A stretch of DNA of 9,451 nucleotides, taken from positions 1-9,451 of the forward strand of contig JAFAEU010000178.1 of assembly GCA_023423855.1 (NCBI GenBank). Reading direction: 5' to 3'. The DNA is from Pseudomonadota bacterium. Its GTDB lineage: Bacteria; Pseudomonadota; Gammaproteobacteria; Xanthomonadales; Xanthomonadaceae. Positions 1-6,013 of the stretch are shown piece by piece. Positions within the stretch are counted from its first letter, which is position 1, and each line of letters starts with the position of its first letter. The translations under genes and the position numbers were made by a program. The notes beneath the pieces are model-generated. The model saw only the letters and a program-made list of their open reading frames with translations, was not told where the DNA came from and made no database searches.

Positions 1-1081
1 TCGACGTATTTTCCCTCAGAACGCCAACCGAAGCGATCCGTGGCGCATCGTACTTCGGGAGTTTGTGACCATTGCGGAACTGCGCATACGTCGCTTCGTC
101 CACGCTGTAGCGGCGAATGCCGTCCACGACGTCCTCCGCGGCCGCCAATCCGATCGCGGAGGCCTCGGCCGCGCGGTTGAAGTCCTGCGCGCTGATCGAA
201 CCCAGCATCGGCGTGATCAGCAAGTCGTCCGGTCCCAGCGTCGCGATCTGCGCCTCGACCACTCGCTTCATCAACACGCGCGAAGCCTGTGCGCTGATCG
301 CAAGGGGCGAATCCAGGTGCGCCTCGTCGGCAAGTGGGGTTCCGACCCGCGACACGATCAACCGCTGGGCACCGAGCTTCCGTGCCTCGTCGATCGGCAC
401 GTTGTCGAGCACGCCGCCATCCACCAGCAGCCGTCCATTCACCCGGATCGGTGCAAACGCCCCCGGAACCGACATACTGGCGCGGATCGCCATTGCCAGT
501 TCACCTTCCTCGAACACGACCTTGTCTCCGGTCACGATGTCGGCAGCGATGGCGCGGAACTGGATCGGCAGGTCGTCGAAATGCGCGACCTCCCACGTCG
601 GAAGCATCAGGCGACGGAGCAGGAACTCCAGCCGCTGCCCCTGGATCACCCCCTGGGGGACCGCGACCTTGCCGTTCCTGAATCCAAATTCGACTCCGCC
701 CAGACGGCGCAGATCCTCCTGCTTTCTGCGTATCGAGCGCTGCTCTCGCGGCGTTCGATCATGGAGCACGTCGTTCCAGTCGACCGCTTCGAGCGTCGAC
801 TCGATCTCGTCGGCACCGTAGCCCGCCGCATACATCCCGCCGACGATCGCGCCCATCGACGTTCCGACGATGCAATCCACCGGTACGCGCTCCCGCTCGA
901 GGACGCGCAGCAGCCCGATGTGTGCTGCTCCGCGGGCGCCCCCGCCGCCGAGCACGAGACAGGTGCGTGGGCGCTCCCCGGCAATCGCATCGGGCGGCGC
1001 CGGCGGGCTGGCCGGCGCCGCAAACGACGCGGCGACCAAGAGCGCAAGAACGGCAGACGCCGCACCGCGGAGAGGATGCAT
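1..1081 (-). CDS. Patatin-like phospholipase, probable type Vd (PlpD-like) autotransporter, 3' end outside window
   Basis: The minus-strand frame is open from the ATG at 1081 to the window edge (360 codons, no stop). Residues 1-24 form a signal peptide: a basic start, a long Ala/Leu/Val core and Ala-rich cleavage positions. The patatin domain covers about residues 40-300. It has the oxyanion-hole loop GGGGARG (45-51), the nucleophile elbow GTSMG with Ser75, and the DGG motif with Asp221 as the second dyad residue. Patatins of this class hydrolyse phospholipid or lysophospholipid acyl esters. After the lipase domain the protein continues with PRIASVGVLREN at about 347-358, which resembles the first strand of a POTRA domain. 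In the PlpD family a POTRA and a 16-strand barrel follow here and export the lipase. The start lies 9 bp after the stop of the upstream outer-membrane protein gene, so the two are very likely co-transcribed. The patatin call is firm. The type Vd architecture is inferred, because the barrel is outside the window. Confidence 0.9.
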   Translation of the reverse strand, partial: MHPLRGAASAVLALLVAASFAAPASPPAPPDAIAGERPRTCLVLGGGGARGAAHIGLLRVLERERVPVDCIVGTSMGAIVGGMYAAGYGADEIESTLEAVDWNDVLHDRTPREQRSIRRKQEDLRRLGGVEFGFRNGKVAVPQGVIQGQRLEFLLRRLMLPTWEVAHFDDLPIQFRAIAADIVTGDKVVFEEGELAMAIRASMSVPGAFAPIRVNGRLLVDGGVLDNVPIDEARKLGAQRLIVSRVGTPLADEAHLDSPLAISAQASRVLMKRVVEAQIATLGPDDLLITPMLGSISAQDFNRAAEASAIGLAAAEDVVDGIRRYSVDEATYAQFRNGHKLPKYDAPRIASVGVLRENTS

Positions 1082-1090
1082 GCCGTTGTC

Positions 1091-1936
1091 TCAGAAGCGC
1101 AGCGTGGCGATCAGCTGGGGACCATGCGTCTTGATGTCGATCCCGCCTGTGAAGTGGCTCTTCTCGAAGTCGAGATTGATGTCGTTGTAGTTGTAGCGCA
1201 GCGAAAACCCGAAGTGCTCCCACGGGAAGTAATCAACCTTTGCGCCGAGGTCGATCGCCTCACCCGAGAACCCGCCGCCAGACTTCTTCACGAAGGACGC
1301 ATCCACGCCCACGCGCCAGTGACTGGAGAGCAACCTGACATACTCGGCATGGATCTGCGGCACCCAGTTGGATTCCGAGATCGCCGCGGACGCGACCTCG
1401 ATGCCTCCATCCGTTTCGACCGCCGCCGCAAGCGCGGAAGAGACCTTGTAGCGAATGGCGCCGATGCCGACGCCGAAGGCGCTGCGATCGTCATGGTGGA
1501 AGAACCAGGTGTACGAAGCACCGAGCAACCGGATCTCGAAGTCCCCTTCGAAGTCTGCGCCCTCGACGAAGACCTCGTCGCCGATCTGGTACCCGTCCGT
1601 CAACGTCATCGATGATTTTGCGTCATAGCCGTAACCGAACATCTCGAACTTGTGGCGGTGCCCGCTGCGGCTGCCGTGCCCGAACGAAGCGCCGGCCTCG
1701 AAGAAGCCCTCGGTGCCGTCCAGGTCGATGCCCAGGTCGCGCTTCAGGTCGATGCTGCTTCCGGAAGCAGAGCCGGTGGACGGCTCCCACTTCAGATCGA
1801 CATCATTGTTGGCGTGATAGGTGCCCAACGAGAAGAAGTACTTGTCGACGGGGGCCAGCGTCTCGGCCTGCACGACGGCAGGCGACGCGAGGGCCGCGAC
1901 GGCGGACAGGGCAAGCGGGAGATAGCGTTGTTTCAT
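1091..1936 (-). CDS. Outer-membrane beta-barrel protein, function unknown
   Basis: A 281-residue protein beginning MKQRYLPLALS. Residues 1-24 form a clear signal peptide ending VVQA before ETLAP. The mature part is rich in alternating aromatic and polar strands broken by Gly/Asp/Ser turns, for example HKFEMFGYGYDAKSS, ASYTWFFHH and FGFSLRYNYND. It ends in LIATLRF, and a terminal Phe is the recognition signal for assembly by the Bam complex. Strand density and length suggest a barrel of about 8-12 strands, of the OmpW/OmpA-like size class. I do not recognise a specific family or substrate. The frame is open upstream to an ATG at 1993, but the ATG at 1936 has AGGA eight bases before it and gives a normal signal peptide, so I chose it; 1945 is also possible. 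It sits between a TRIC-type channel gene and the secreted patatin gene on the same strand, which suggests a shared envelope role. Confidence 0.85.
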   Translation of the reverse strand: MKQRYLPLALSAVAALASPAVVQAETLAPVDKYFFSLGTYHANNDVDLKWEPSTGSASGSSIDLKRDLGIDLDGTEGFFEAGASFGHGSRSGHRHKFEMFGYGYDAKSSMTLTDGYQIGDEVFVEGADFEGDFEIRLLGASYTWFFHHDDRSAFGVGIGAIRYKVSSALAAAVETDGGIEVASAAISESNWVPQIHAEYVRLLSSHWRVGVDASFVKKSGGGFSGEAIDLGAKVDYFPWEHFGFSLRYNYNDINLDFEKSHFTGGIDIKTHGPQLIATLRF

Positions 1937-1967
1937 CGGTTTCATCCTCATTCCAGTGGTCATTGAT

Positions 1968-2006
1968 CTGTCCGGACAGGCGGATGCCTGCACGGTCGAT
2001 TGTCAA
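1968..2006 (-). promoter_or_regulatory. Possible promoter/operator: TTGACA hexamer and 12-bp palindrome before the outer-membrane protein gene
   Basis: In the 72-bp gap between the channel gene and the outer-membrane protein gene, the minus strand carries a perfect -35 hexamer TTGACA (2006-2001). It is followed by the perfect palindrome CTGTCCGGACAG (1979-1968), which ends 31 bases before the chosen start codon. No convincing -10 hexamer lies 16-18 bases after the TTGACA, so a standard promoter is not established. The palindrome would be well placed for a dimeric repressor. The alternative is that the genes are simply read through from upstream. Confidence 0.3.
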
Positions 2007-2008
2007 AG

Positions 2009-2626
2009 TCAGTCCCAGGCGCCGCGATAGACAAACCGCGGCATGTTCCAGTCATGGCGGATCGCCAGCACGCGGAGGGCGAAGCCGACCGTCATGGCCG
2101 CGACCATGGACAGGTCGTGGTGCAGGCCCGCCTTCTGCGCGCCCATGTAGAGCAGGCCCGCTACCAGAGAGACGCTGGCATAGAGCTCCTTGCGGAAGAG
2201 CAGTGGCGTCTCGCTGCACAGCAGATCGCGCAAGACGCCGCCGCAGGTGCCCGTGATCATTCCGCTGACCACGACAATCGCCAGCGGCAGGGACATCGCG
2301 TCGGCGACGTTGCAACCGATCACCGTGAACACGACCAGGCCCAGTGCATCAAGGAGCAGGAACAGCCGGCGCAGCCGGACGACGACCGACGCGAGCAGGC
2401 CCGCGGCAATGGCAGCCAACACCGTATACGCGAGGTACTCGGGGTGCTGGATCCACGTCAGCGGATGGTTCCCCAGCAGCACGTCGCGGACGGTGCCACC
2501 GCCAAGAGCGGTGGCGCAGGCGATCACGCACACGCCGAACCAGTCCATCTCGCGGCGCCCCGCGATCAGCGCTGCCGTCATGGCTTCTGCCACTATGGCG
2601 ACCAGATATGCGATGTGTAGTGCCAT
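2009..2626 (-). CDS. TRIC/UPF0126 family cation channel (YicG-like)
   Basis: A 205-residue integral membrane protein with about seven hydrophobic segments. It shows the duplicated architecture of the family: each half carries a Gly-rich GG.xRD signature, here ALGGGTVRDVLLG at about 40-52 and TCGGVLRDLLC at about 127-137. In prokaryotic TRIC proteins these Gly-rich kinks line a trimeric, monovalent-cation-permeable pore in the inner membrane. The usual family length is about 200-210 residues, so the gene is complete. The ATG at 2626 is preceded by GGAG with five bases of spacing, which supports this start. The two downstream genes on the same strand encode an outer-membrane barrel and a secreted patatin, so this could be the first gene of a three-gene transcript. 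The physiological role of bacterial TRIC proteins is not settled. Family assignment is confident. Confidence 0.92.
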   Translation of the reverse strand: MALHIAYLVAIVAEAMTAALIAGRREMDWFGVCVIACATALGGGTVRDVLLGNHPLTWIQHPEYLAYTVLAAIAAGLLASVVVRLRRLFLLLDALGLVVFTVIGCNVADAMSLPLAIVVVSGMITGTCGGVLRDLLCSETPLLFRKELYASVSLVAGLLYMGAQKAGLHHDLSMVAAMTVGFALRVLAIRHDWNMPRFVYRGAWD

Positions 2627-2655
2627 TCGAACTCCAGATACCGGCCGCTTTTACG

Positions 2656-2669
2656 AATGCCGTGGCATT
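2656..2669. repeat. 14-bp inverted repeat in the divergent intergenic region
   Basis: AATGCC and GGCATT are exact reverse complements separated by GT. The site lies 30 bases upstream of the channel gene start and about 170 bases upstream of the sigma factor gene, in the only divergent intergenic region of the window. Position and symmetry suit a dimeric regulator that could serve either gene. This is inferred from symmetry alone. Confidence 0.35.
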
Positions 2670-2699
2670 TCCGGGAATAGCCGAGTCCACGCCTGCCGG

Positions 2700-2729
2700 A
2701 TGACCGACATGCCTCCATTCAGCTACACT
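2700..2729 (+). promoter_or_regulatory. Weak candidate sigma-70 promoter for the ECF-like sigma factor gene
   Basis: ATGACC (2700-2705, four of six matches to TTGACA) and TACACT (2724-2729, four of six matches to TATAAT) are separated by 18 bases. They lie about 110 bases upstream of the probable start codon. A match this loose will occur by chance fairly often; the location in the divergent intergenic region is the main argument for it. Confidence 0.2.
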
Positions 2730-2841
2730 TCTGGCCGGCCTCGCCCTTGAATGGGCGCAGAAGCCCGCTGAGCGGACCTAGATTGGCACCGCCCCTCATT
2801 TGCCACACAGCATGTTTCGCGGAACACGGACCCGACAGGAC

Positions 2842-3471
2842 ATGACCAGCGCATCCGGCATCCAAGGCTTATCAGGGGATGCTTCCACCGGCCTGACTGG
2901 CGACGCCGCGATGGAGTCCGTGACCCACCTGCTGATAGATGCCGAAGCCGGCAGCGAGGAGGCCTGGAACCAGATCTACTCGCTGGTCTACCATGACCTG
3001 CACCGGATCGCCCGGTCGCAGATCCGGATGCACTTCCAGCCCGGGGTGTCTCCCACCTCGTTGATCAGCGAGGCATGGCTGAAGCTCGCCCGGAGCCAGC
3101 CCTCCGCGTCCTGCCGGCCGCATCTCATGTCACTGATCGCCCGCGCCATGCGCTTCGTCCTGCTCGACGAGGCCCGGCGCAGCATGTCCGAGAAGCGCGG
3201 CGGCGACGTCCTGGTCGAGCAGCTCTCGCAGATCGATGGGCTGGGCGTGGAATCCCAGATCGAGGAACTGCTGGCCCTGGATCGGGCGCTGGAGGAACTG
3301 TCCCGCATCGACGCGAGGCTGGTGAAAGTCGTCGAGCTTCGCTATTTCGGTGGACTCGACGAGGTCGAGATCGCCACCGTGCTCGGCGTGACCGAGCGCA
3401 CGATCCGGCGCGACTGGCGCAAGGCCAGGGCCTACCTCCAGAGCCATCTGGACGCCCCCGATCCCGCCTGA
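2842..3471 (+). CDS. ECF-like RNA polymerase sigma factor (sigma-70 ECF, PF07638 type)
   Basis: A predicted 209-residue sigma factor. Region 2 lies at about 38-115, including EEAWNQIYSLVYHDLHRIAR and, further on, a MRFVLLDEARR stretch followed by KRGGD, typical of the ECF-like group first noted in planctomycetes and common in Xanthomonadaceae. Region 4 lies at about 137-200, with VELRYFGGLDEVEIA and a helix-turn-helix (LGVTERTIRRDWRKARAYL) that would contact the -35 element. The start is uncertain. A TTG at 2800, ATGs at 2812, 2842 and 2911 are all in frame and none has a good ribosome site (2842 has AGGA too close). Homology-like sequence begins near the 2911 ATG, so the N-terminal 23 residues may be non-conserved. 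No anti-sigma factor gene adjoins it. The next gene encodes a small lipoprotein, so control may be transcriptional or by an unlinked partner. Family call is firm; regulon unknown. Confidence 0.88.
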   Translation: MTSASGIQGLSGDASTGLTGDAAMESVTHLLIDAEAGSEEAWNQIYSLVYHDLHRIARSQIRMHFQPGVSPTSLISEAWLKLARSQPSASCRPHLMSLIARAMRFVLLDEARRSMSEKRGGDVLVEQLSQIDGLGVESQIEELLALDRALEELSRIDARLVKVVELRYFGGLDEVEIATVLGVTERTIRRDWRKARAYLQSHLDAPDPA

Positions 3472-3514
3472 TCCGCACGGACCGCCGGGCTCCATGTCCT
3501 GTTGCAGTGATGTT

Positions 3515-3529
3515 TCCCGAAACCCGGGA
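3515..3529 (+). other. Small hairpin between the sigma factor gene and the lipoprotein gene
   Basis: TCCCG and CGGGA are exact complements around a five-base loop, 42 bases after the sigma factor stop codon and 28 bases before the lipoprotein start. No T-run follows, so it is not a standard intrinsic terminator. It might modestly reduce read-through or stabilise the downstream message. Confidence 0.25.
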
Positions 3530-3556
3530 TGTCACTCAACACAATGGAGCTGTCCC

Positions 3557-3931
3557 GTGTGTAATATCCGTACCCTGCTTGCTGTCACCGCCGTTGCCGC
3601 GCTGGCAGCCTGTGCGCCAAAGGCCGACCACATCAAAGCCGCCTACGTCCCCGCCGCCATCTATCAGAACATGAGCTGCAACCAGATTGCCGCCGAGGCC
3701 GTCAACGTCTCCAACCGTGCGCATGACGCCGTCGGCGTCGAACGCCGTCATCGCCACCAGGACCAGGCCATCACCGCCGCCGGCCTGGTCGTGTTCTGGC
3801 CTGCCCTGTTCTTCACCCACGGGCACAACGCCCGTTCGGCGTCCGAACTGGCACAGCTGAAGGGAGAGATCGAGGCCCTCCAGACCGTTTCCGCCCAGAA
3901 GAACTGCGGTATCGCGTTCAACCGGGCCTGA
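3557..3931 (+). CDS. Small envelope lipoprotein, uncharacterised family
   Basis: A 124-residue protein read from GTG at 3557. I chose this start because TGGAGC lies seven bases upstream and because it begins exactly at a lipoprotein signal. The signal is a short N-terminus with Arg5, a hydrophobic core, and lipobox LAAC with Cys19 as the lipidated residue. The frame is open further upstream to 3494, but that extension looks non-coding. The mature part contains YVPAAIYQNMSCNQI, a helical stretch, then a hydrophobic AGLVVFWPALFF segment near 73-84, an ELAQLKGEIEAL helix, and KNC near the end. Cys41 and Cys117 could form a disulphide. I recall this pattern (SC.QI ... FWPALF ... LKGE..A) from a widespread small proteobacterial and phage lipoprotein group that databases often mislabel as an ABC-transporter ATPase; it has no ATPase motifs. 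Function unknown. The mature residue after Cys19 is Ala, so outer-membrane sorting is expected. Confidence 0.82.
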   Translation: MCNIRTLLAVTAVAALAACAPKADHIKAAYVPAAIYQNMSCNQIAAEAVNVSNRAHDAVGVERRHRHQDQAITAAGLVVFWPALFFTHGHNARSASELAQLKGEIEALQTVSAQKNCGIAFNRA

Positions 3932-3941
3932 TCCGCCTGAT

Positions 3942-3977
3942 CTGCAGACGCCCCGCAAGATTGCGGGGCGTCTGCAG
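3942..3977 (+). terminator. Strong 17-bp perfect stem-loop after the lipoprotein gene
   Basis: CTGCAGACGCCCCGCAA and TTGCGGGGCGTCTGCAG are exact complements around GA. A realistic fold is a stem of about 15 GC-rich pairs closed by a six-base loop (AAGATT). It begins 11 bases after the lipoprotein stop codon. No T-tract follows on either strand, so it is not a canonical intrinsic terminator. It may act as a T-less terminator or as a barrier protecting the 3' end of the message from exonucleases. Its position between the lipoprotein gene and the membrane protein genes suggests separate transcription units. Confidence 0.6.
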
Positions 3978-4049
3978 TGATTGCGCACGACCTGCACTTC
4001 CGGGGCATCGCATCACCGGGCTGCCCCCTTCCACGCCCCGACTCCCCCA

Positions 4050-4652
4050 ATGACCAGTCCGGAAGATGCGCAGTTAGTCCACGCTTCCGGCGCGCTGTTC
4101 GTCCATGTCCGTGTACTGATCGGCATGATCATCGGCCTCGGACTGACACACCTGATCCGAAATTTCGCCGATCTCATCGAGCGTCCCGGACGCCGGAAGA
4201 TCTACTGGGTCCATCTTGCATGGGCGATGTTCGTCTTCCTGTACCTGCTCCACTTCTGGTGGTGGGAATTCCGCCTCACCTACGTGTCATCGTGGAGTTT
4301 CAACGTCTACCTGTTCGTTTCCCTGTACGCACTCCTGCTCTATCTCCTGTGTGCGTTCACGTTCTCGACCAGCGCCGAGCAACACCCCAGCTATCGCGAG
4401 TACTTCTATTCGCGCAGGCACTGGTTCTTCGGCGTGCTCGCGCTGGCCTATGCCGCCGACCTGTGGGATACGTGGATCAAGGGGCCGGAATACTTCCACA
4501 GCTTCGGCACGGAATACATCGTCCGCAACCTATCCCATATCGGGCTGTCCCTGGCGGCCATCTTCGTGAGAAGTCCGGCCTTCCACGGCGCGTTTGTGTT
4601 GTTTGCGCTCGTCTACCAGATCTCCTGGATCGTTCGCCAGTTCGAACTCATC
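4050..4652 (+). CDS. Uncharacterised six-helix integral membrane protein
   Basis: The stop codon TGA is at 4653-4655. From the ATG at 4050 the protein has 201 residues. Six hydrophobic segments are visible at about 15-36, 51-72, 84-105, 124-143, 156-173 and 178-196. The loops are rich in Trp, Tyr and His: HFWWWEF after helix 2 and a YFYSRRHWFF stretch before helix 4. Helix 1 has an IGLGLTHL pattern followed by charged RNFADLIERPGRRK. No enzyme or transporter motif is recognisable. The frame extends back to an ATG at 3981, but that part reads as low-complexity non-coding sequence immediately after the hairpin, so I prefer 4050. No clear ribosome site precedes 4050, which leaves the start open. 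A second membrane protein gene follows 16 bases after the stop, suggesting an operon that the insertion element has broken. Function unknown. Confidence 0.75.
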
Positions 4653-4671
4653 TGAACCTCGGGAAGCACCC

Positions 4672-4815
4672 ATGATCCGGCTTGCGCTCCTTCTGATCGG
4701 CACAAGGTTCCTGCGTCCGTGCTGGCCGCTCCTCCTGCTTCTGGGAATCGCCTGGATCTGTGGCGGTGCGTGGCTGCTGGGGGTTCTACCCCGTTTCCAC
4801 GGACGGTTGGGTTAA
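4672..4815 (+). pseudogene. 5' fragment of a small membrane protein gene, truncated by an IS3-family element
   Basis: An ATG at 4672, 16 bases after the preceding stop codon and behind a GGGAAG sequence, opens a frame starting MIRLALLLIG. About 36 native codons encode one or two transmembrane segments (the second is PLLLLLGIAWICGGAWLLG). From 4781 the frame reads the inverted repeat of the insertion element, adding nine foreign residues before a TAA at 4813. The N-terminus resembles DUF308/HdeD-like multi-helix membrane proteins, but the fragment is too short to be sure. No continuation of this gene is visible in any frame right of the element, so the 3' part has been lost or moved. Confidence 0.65.
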
Positions 4816-4816
4816 G
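4781..4816 (+). repeat. Left terminal inverted repeat of the IS3 element
   Basis: It begins GGGTTCTACCCCG and continues TTTCCACGGAC. These 24 bases match the reverse complement of the right end exactly. After a six-base block with four mismatches, GTTAAG (4811-4816) matches again, giving 32 identical bases of 36. This repeat would be bound by the transposase, and here it also encodes the last residues of OrfB. Confidence 0.92.
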
Positions 4817-5655
4817 AGTCTAAAGGTCTGATCCTGGATGTCGAGCCGACGCTGCCTAAGGGGGTTGTGGAAGCGTTCGATGTAGTCGAACACGTCGACC
4901 CGCGCTTCGGCCAGGGTCAGGTAACGGCGGCGGTGGACGCGTTCACGCTTGAGCAGTCCGAAGAAGCCTTCCATCGCGGCGTTGTCGCCACAATGGCCAA
5001 CCGCGCTCATGCTGCTGATGACGCGGTGATCCTTCAGGAACTGCTGGTAGTCGGCACTGGTGAACTGCGTGCCGCGATCCGAGTGCAGGATGACCGGGCT
5101 GCGATCCGGACGCTGCCAGCAGGCCATCATCACCGCCTTCAGGACCAGGTGCCGATCCTGCACCGGCGCCATGGACCAGCCGACGATCTTGCCCGAGAGC
5201 AGATCCATCACCGCGCACAGGTAAAGCCAGCCTTCGCCCGTCTTGATGTAGGTGATGTCGATGACCCACTTGGTGTTCGGTTCCAACGCCGCGAAGTCGC
5301 GTTCCAGGTGATTACGCACATGCAATGGCCGCACACCGGATGGCTTGTGGCGCCAACGCCGCTTCTGCGGCACGCCGAACAGACTCTCGCGTGCCATGAG
5401 CCGGGCGATGCGGTTCAGGCTGGCCGTCTCGCCTTCGTAGCCCAGTATTTCGTGCATGCGGGGCGCACCCATCACGCCATCGCTGTCAGCGTGGTGCTGG
5501 CGGATCTTCTCCAGCAGACGGGTATTGTCCCGTGCACGCTCACTGGGCTGCCGAACCAGCCACGCATGGAAGCCGCTGGGCGCGACCTTCAGGCAGCGGC
5601 ACATCAGCCGGATCGGGTACTGGCTGCGGTGACGTCGGATCGCCTCGTACCTCAA
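4786..5655 (-). CDS. IS3-family transposase OrfB (DDE integrase core)
   Basis: A 289-residue catalytic subunit. The HTH_21-type N-terminal part spans about 45-105 ([21 protein letters not shown] and following). The rve integrase core spans about 120-280. The catalytic residues are Asp133 ([17 protein letters not shown]), Asp193 ([12 protein letters not shown]) and Glu229 (AAMEGFFG), with 35 residues between the last two, exactly the D-D-35-E spacing of the family. The first possible start is a TTG at 5655 that overlaps the orfA stop as TTGA, without its own ribosome site. The active enzyme is more likely the OrfAB fusion made by -1 frameshifting. No internal stop or deletion is visible. Confidence 0.95.
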   Translation of the reverse strand: MRYEAIRRHRSQYPIRLMCRCLKVAPSGFHAWLVRQPSERARDNTRLLEKIRQHHADSDGVMGAPRMHEILGYEGETASLNRIARLMARESLFGVPQKRRWRHKPSGVRPLHVRNHLERDFAALEPNTKWVIDITYIKTGEGWLYLCAVMDLLSGKIVGWSMAPVQDRHLVLKAVMMACWQRPDRSPVILHSDRGTQFTSADYQQFLKDHRVISSMSAVGHCGDNAAMEGFFGLLKRERVHRRRYLTLAEARVDVFDYIERFHNPLRQRRLDIQDQTFRLLTQPSVETG

Positions 5656-5939
5656 GGCGATTCCTTGGCGAAGAACGCCGCCGCATCGCGCAAAAAATCC
5701 CGCTCCTTCTTCACCCGCGCCAGTTCCAGCTTGAGCGCCAACAGCTCCTGGTCACGGGCCACGCCGTTGCCCGGGAACGCCTTCTTGCCGTTTGTTTCCA
5801 GGTCCTTGCGCCAACGATGGATCTGGTTGGCACGGATCCCCAGGTCACGGGCGATCTGCGAGACGTTGGCTCCCGGCAATCGCGTCAGGCCAACTGCCTC
5901 ACGCTTGAACTCTTCGCTGTATCTCTTTCTTTGCTGCAT
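5652..5939 (-). CDS. IS3-family transposase OrfA (helix-turn-helix, leucine zipper)
   Basis: A 95-residue DNA-binding subunit starting [16 protein letters not shown]. The HTH_Tnp_1-type helix-turn-helix lies at about 22-46 ([23 protein letters not shown]) and recognises the terminal repeats. Residues 63-84 ([21 protein letters not shown]) form the leucine zipper used for multimerisation in the family. The ATG at 5939 has a very strong ribosome site (AGGAGGAG, four bases of spacing). Near the 3' end the reading frame crosses the run of six T residues where frameshifting to orfB is expected. Alone, OrfA usually acts as a regulator of transposition. Confidence 0.95.
   Translation of the reverse strand: MQQRKRYSEEFKREAVGLTRLPGANVSQIARDLGIRANQIHRWRKDLETNGKKAFPGNGVARDQELLALKLELARVKKERDFLRDAAAFFAKESP
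5691..5697 (-). promoter_or_regulatory. Candidate -1 programmed ribosomal frameshift site
   Basis: Read on the minus strand, the heptamer is T TTT TTG in the orfA frame (codons Phe82-Leu83), which fits X XXY YYZ. A slip of one base moves ribosomes into the orfB frame, which stays open for 12 codons up to the TTG at 5655 and then through orfB. The predicted OrfAB fusion has about 384 residues, normal for IS3-family transposases. The more usual site in this family is A AAA AAG, so the T-run version is less common. Confidence 0.6.
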
Positions 5940-5965
5940 GACACTCCTCCTGCCCCATCATGGGG

Positions 5966-6001
5966 CTTAACTGAAGTGTCCGTGGAAACGGGGTAGAACC
6001 C
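5966..6001 (-). repeat. Right terminal inverted repeat of the IS3 element
   Basis: The reverse complement begins GGGTTCTACCCCG and matches the left end over 24 bases, then GTTAAG at 5971-5966. The element's promoter for orfA should lie just inside this end, although no clear hexamers are visible between 5940 and 5977. Confidence 0.92.
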
Positions 6002-6013
6002 AACCGTGCGCCC

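Larger units (their letters stand above)
4781..6001 (-). mobile_element. Complete IS3-family insertion sequence (about 1.22 kb)
   Basis: The element is bounded by inverted repeats that match over the first 24 bases, and it encodes the paired orfA/orfB of IS3-family transposases on the minus strand. IS3-family members are usually 1.2-1.5 kb, so this copy is full length. Both reading frames are intact and the D-D-35-E catalytic triad is present, so it may be active. The orfB stop codon (TAG, 4788-4786) lies inside the left repeat. Flanking three to four bases are not duplicated (left ..GCTGCTGG, right AACCGTGC..). The right end fits the family's usual TG...CA termini if A6002 is included, but the left end has G at the matching position 4780. 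I cannot assign the subgroup with confidence; the OrfB N-terminus ([21 protein letters not shown]) looks like the IS3/ISD1 type. Confidence 0.93.

Noticed and set aside
65..1615. Long plus-strand ORF of 516 codons across the patatin and barrel genes
   Set aside because: It is antisense to two well-supported genes, its product is Arg/Asp/His-rich with no domain pattern, and it has no ribosome site. This is a normal shadow in high-GC DNA.
2700..2750. Sixteen-codon ORF (MTDMPPFSYTSGRPRP) upstream of the sigma factor gene
   Set aside because: No ribosome site, no leader-peptide character and no link to a hairpin; probably chance.
4867..5970. Plus-strand ORF of 367 codons inside the insertion element
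   Set aside because: It is antisense to both transposase genes, which have clear HTH and D-D-35-E motifs.
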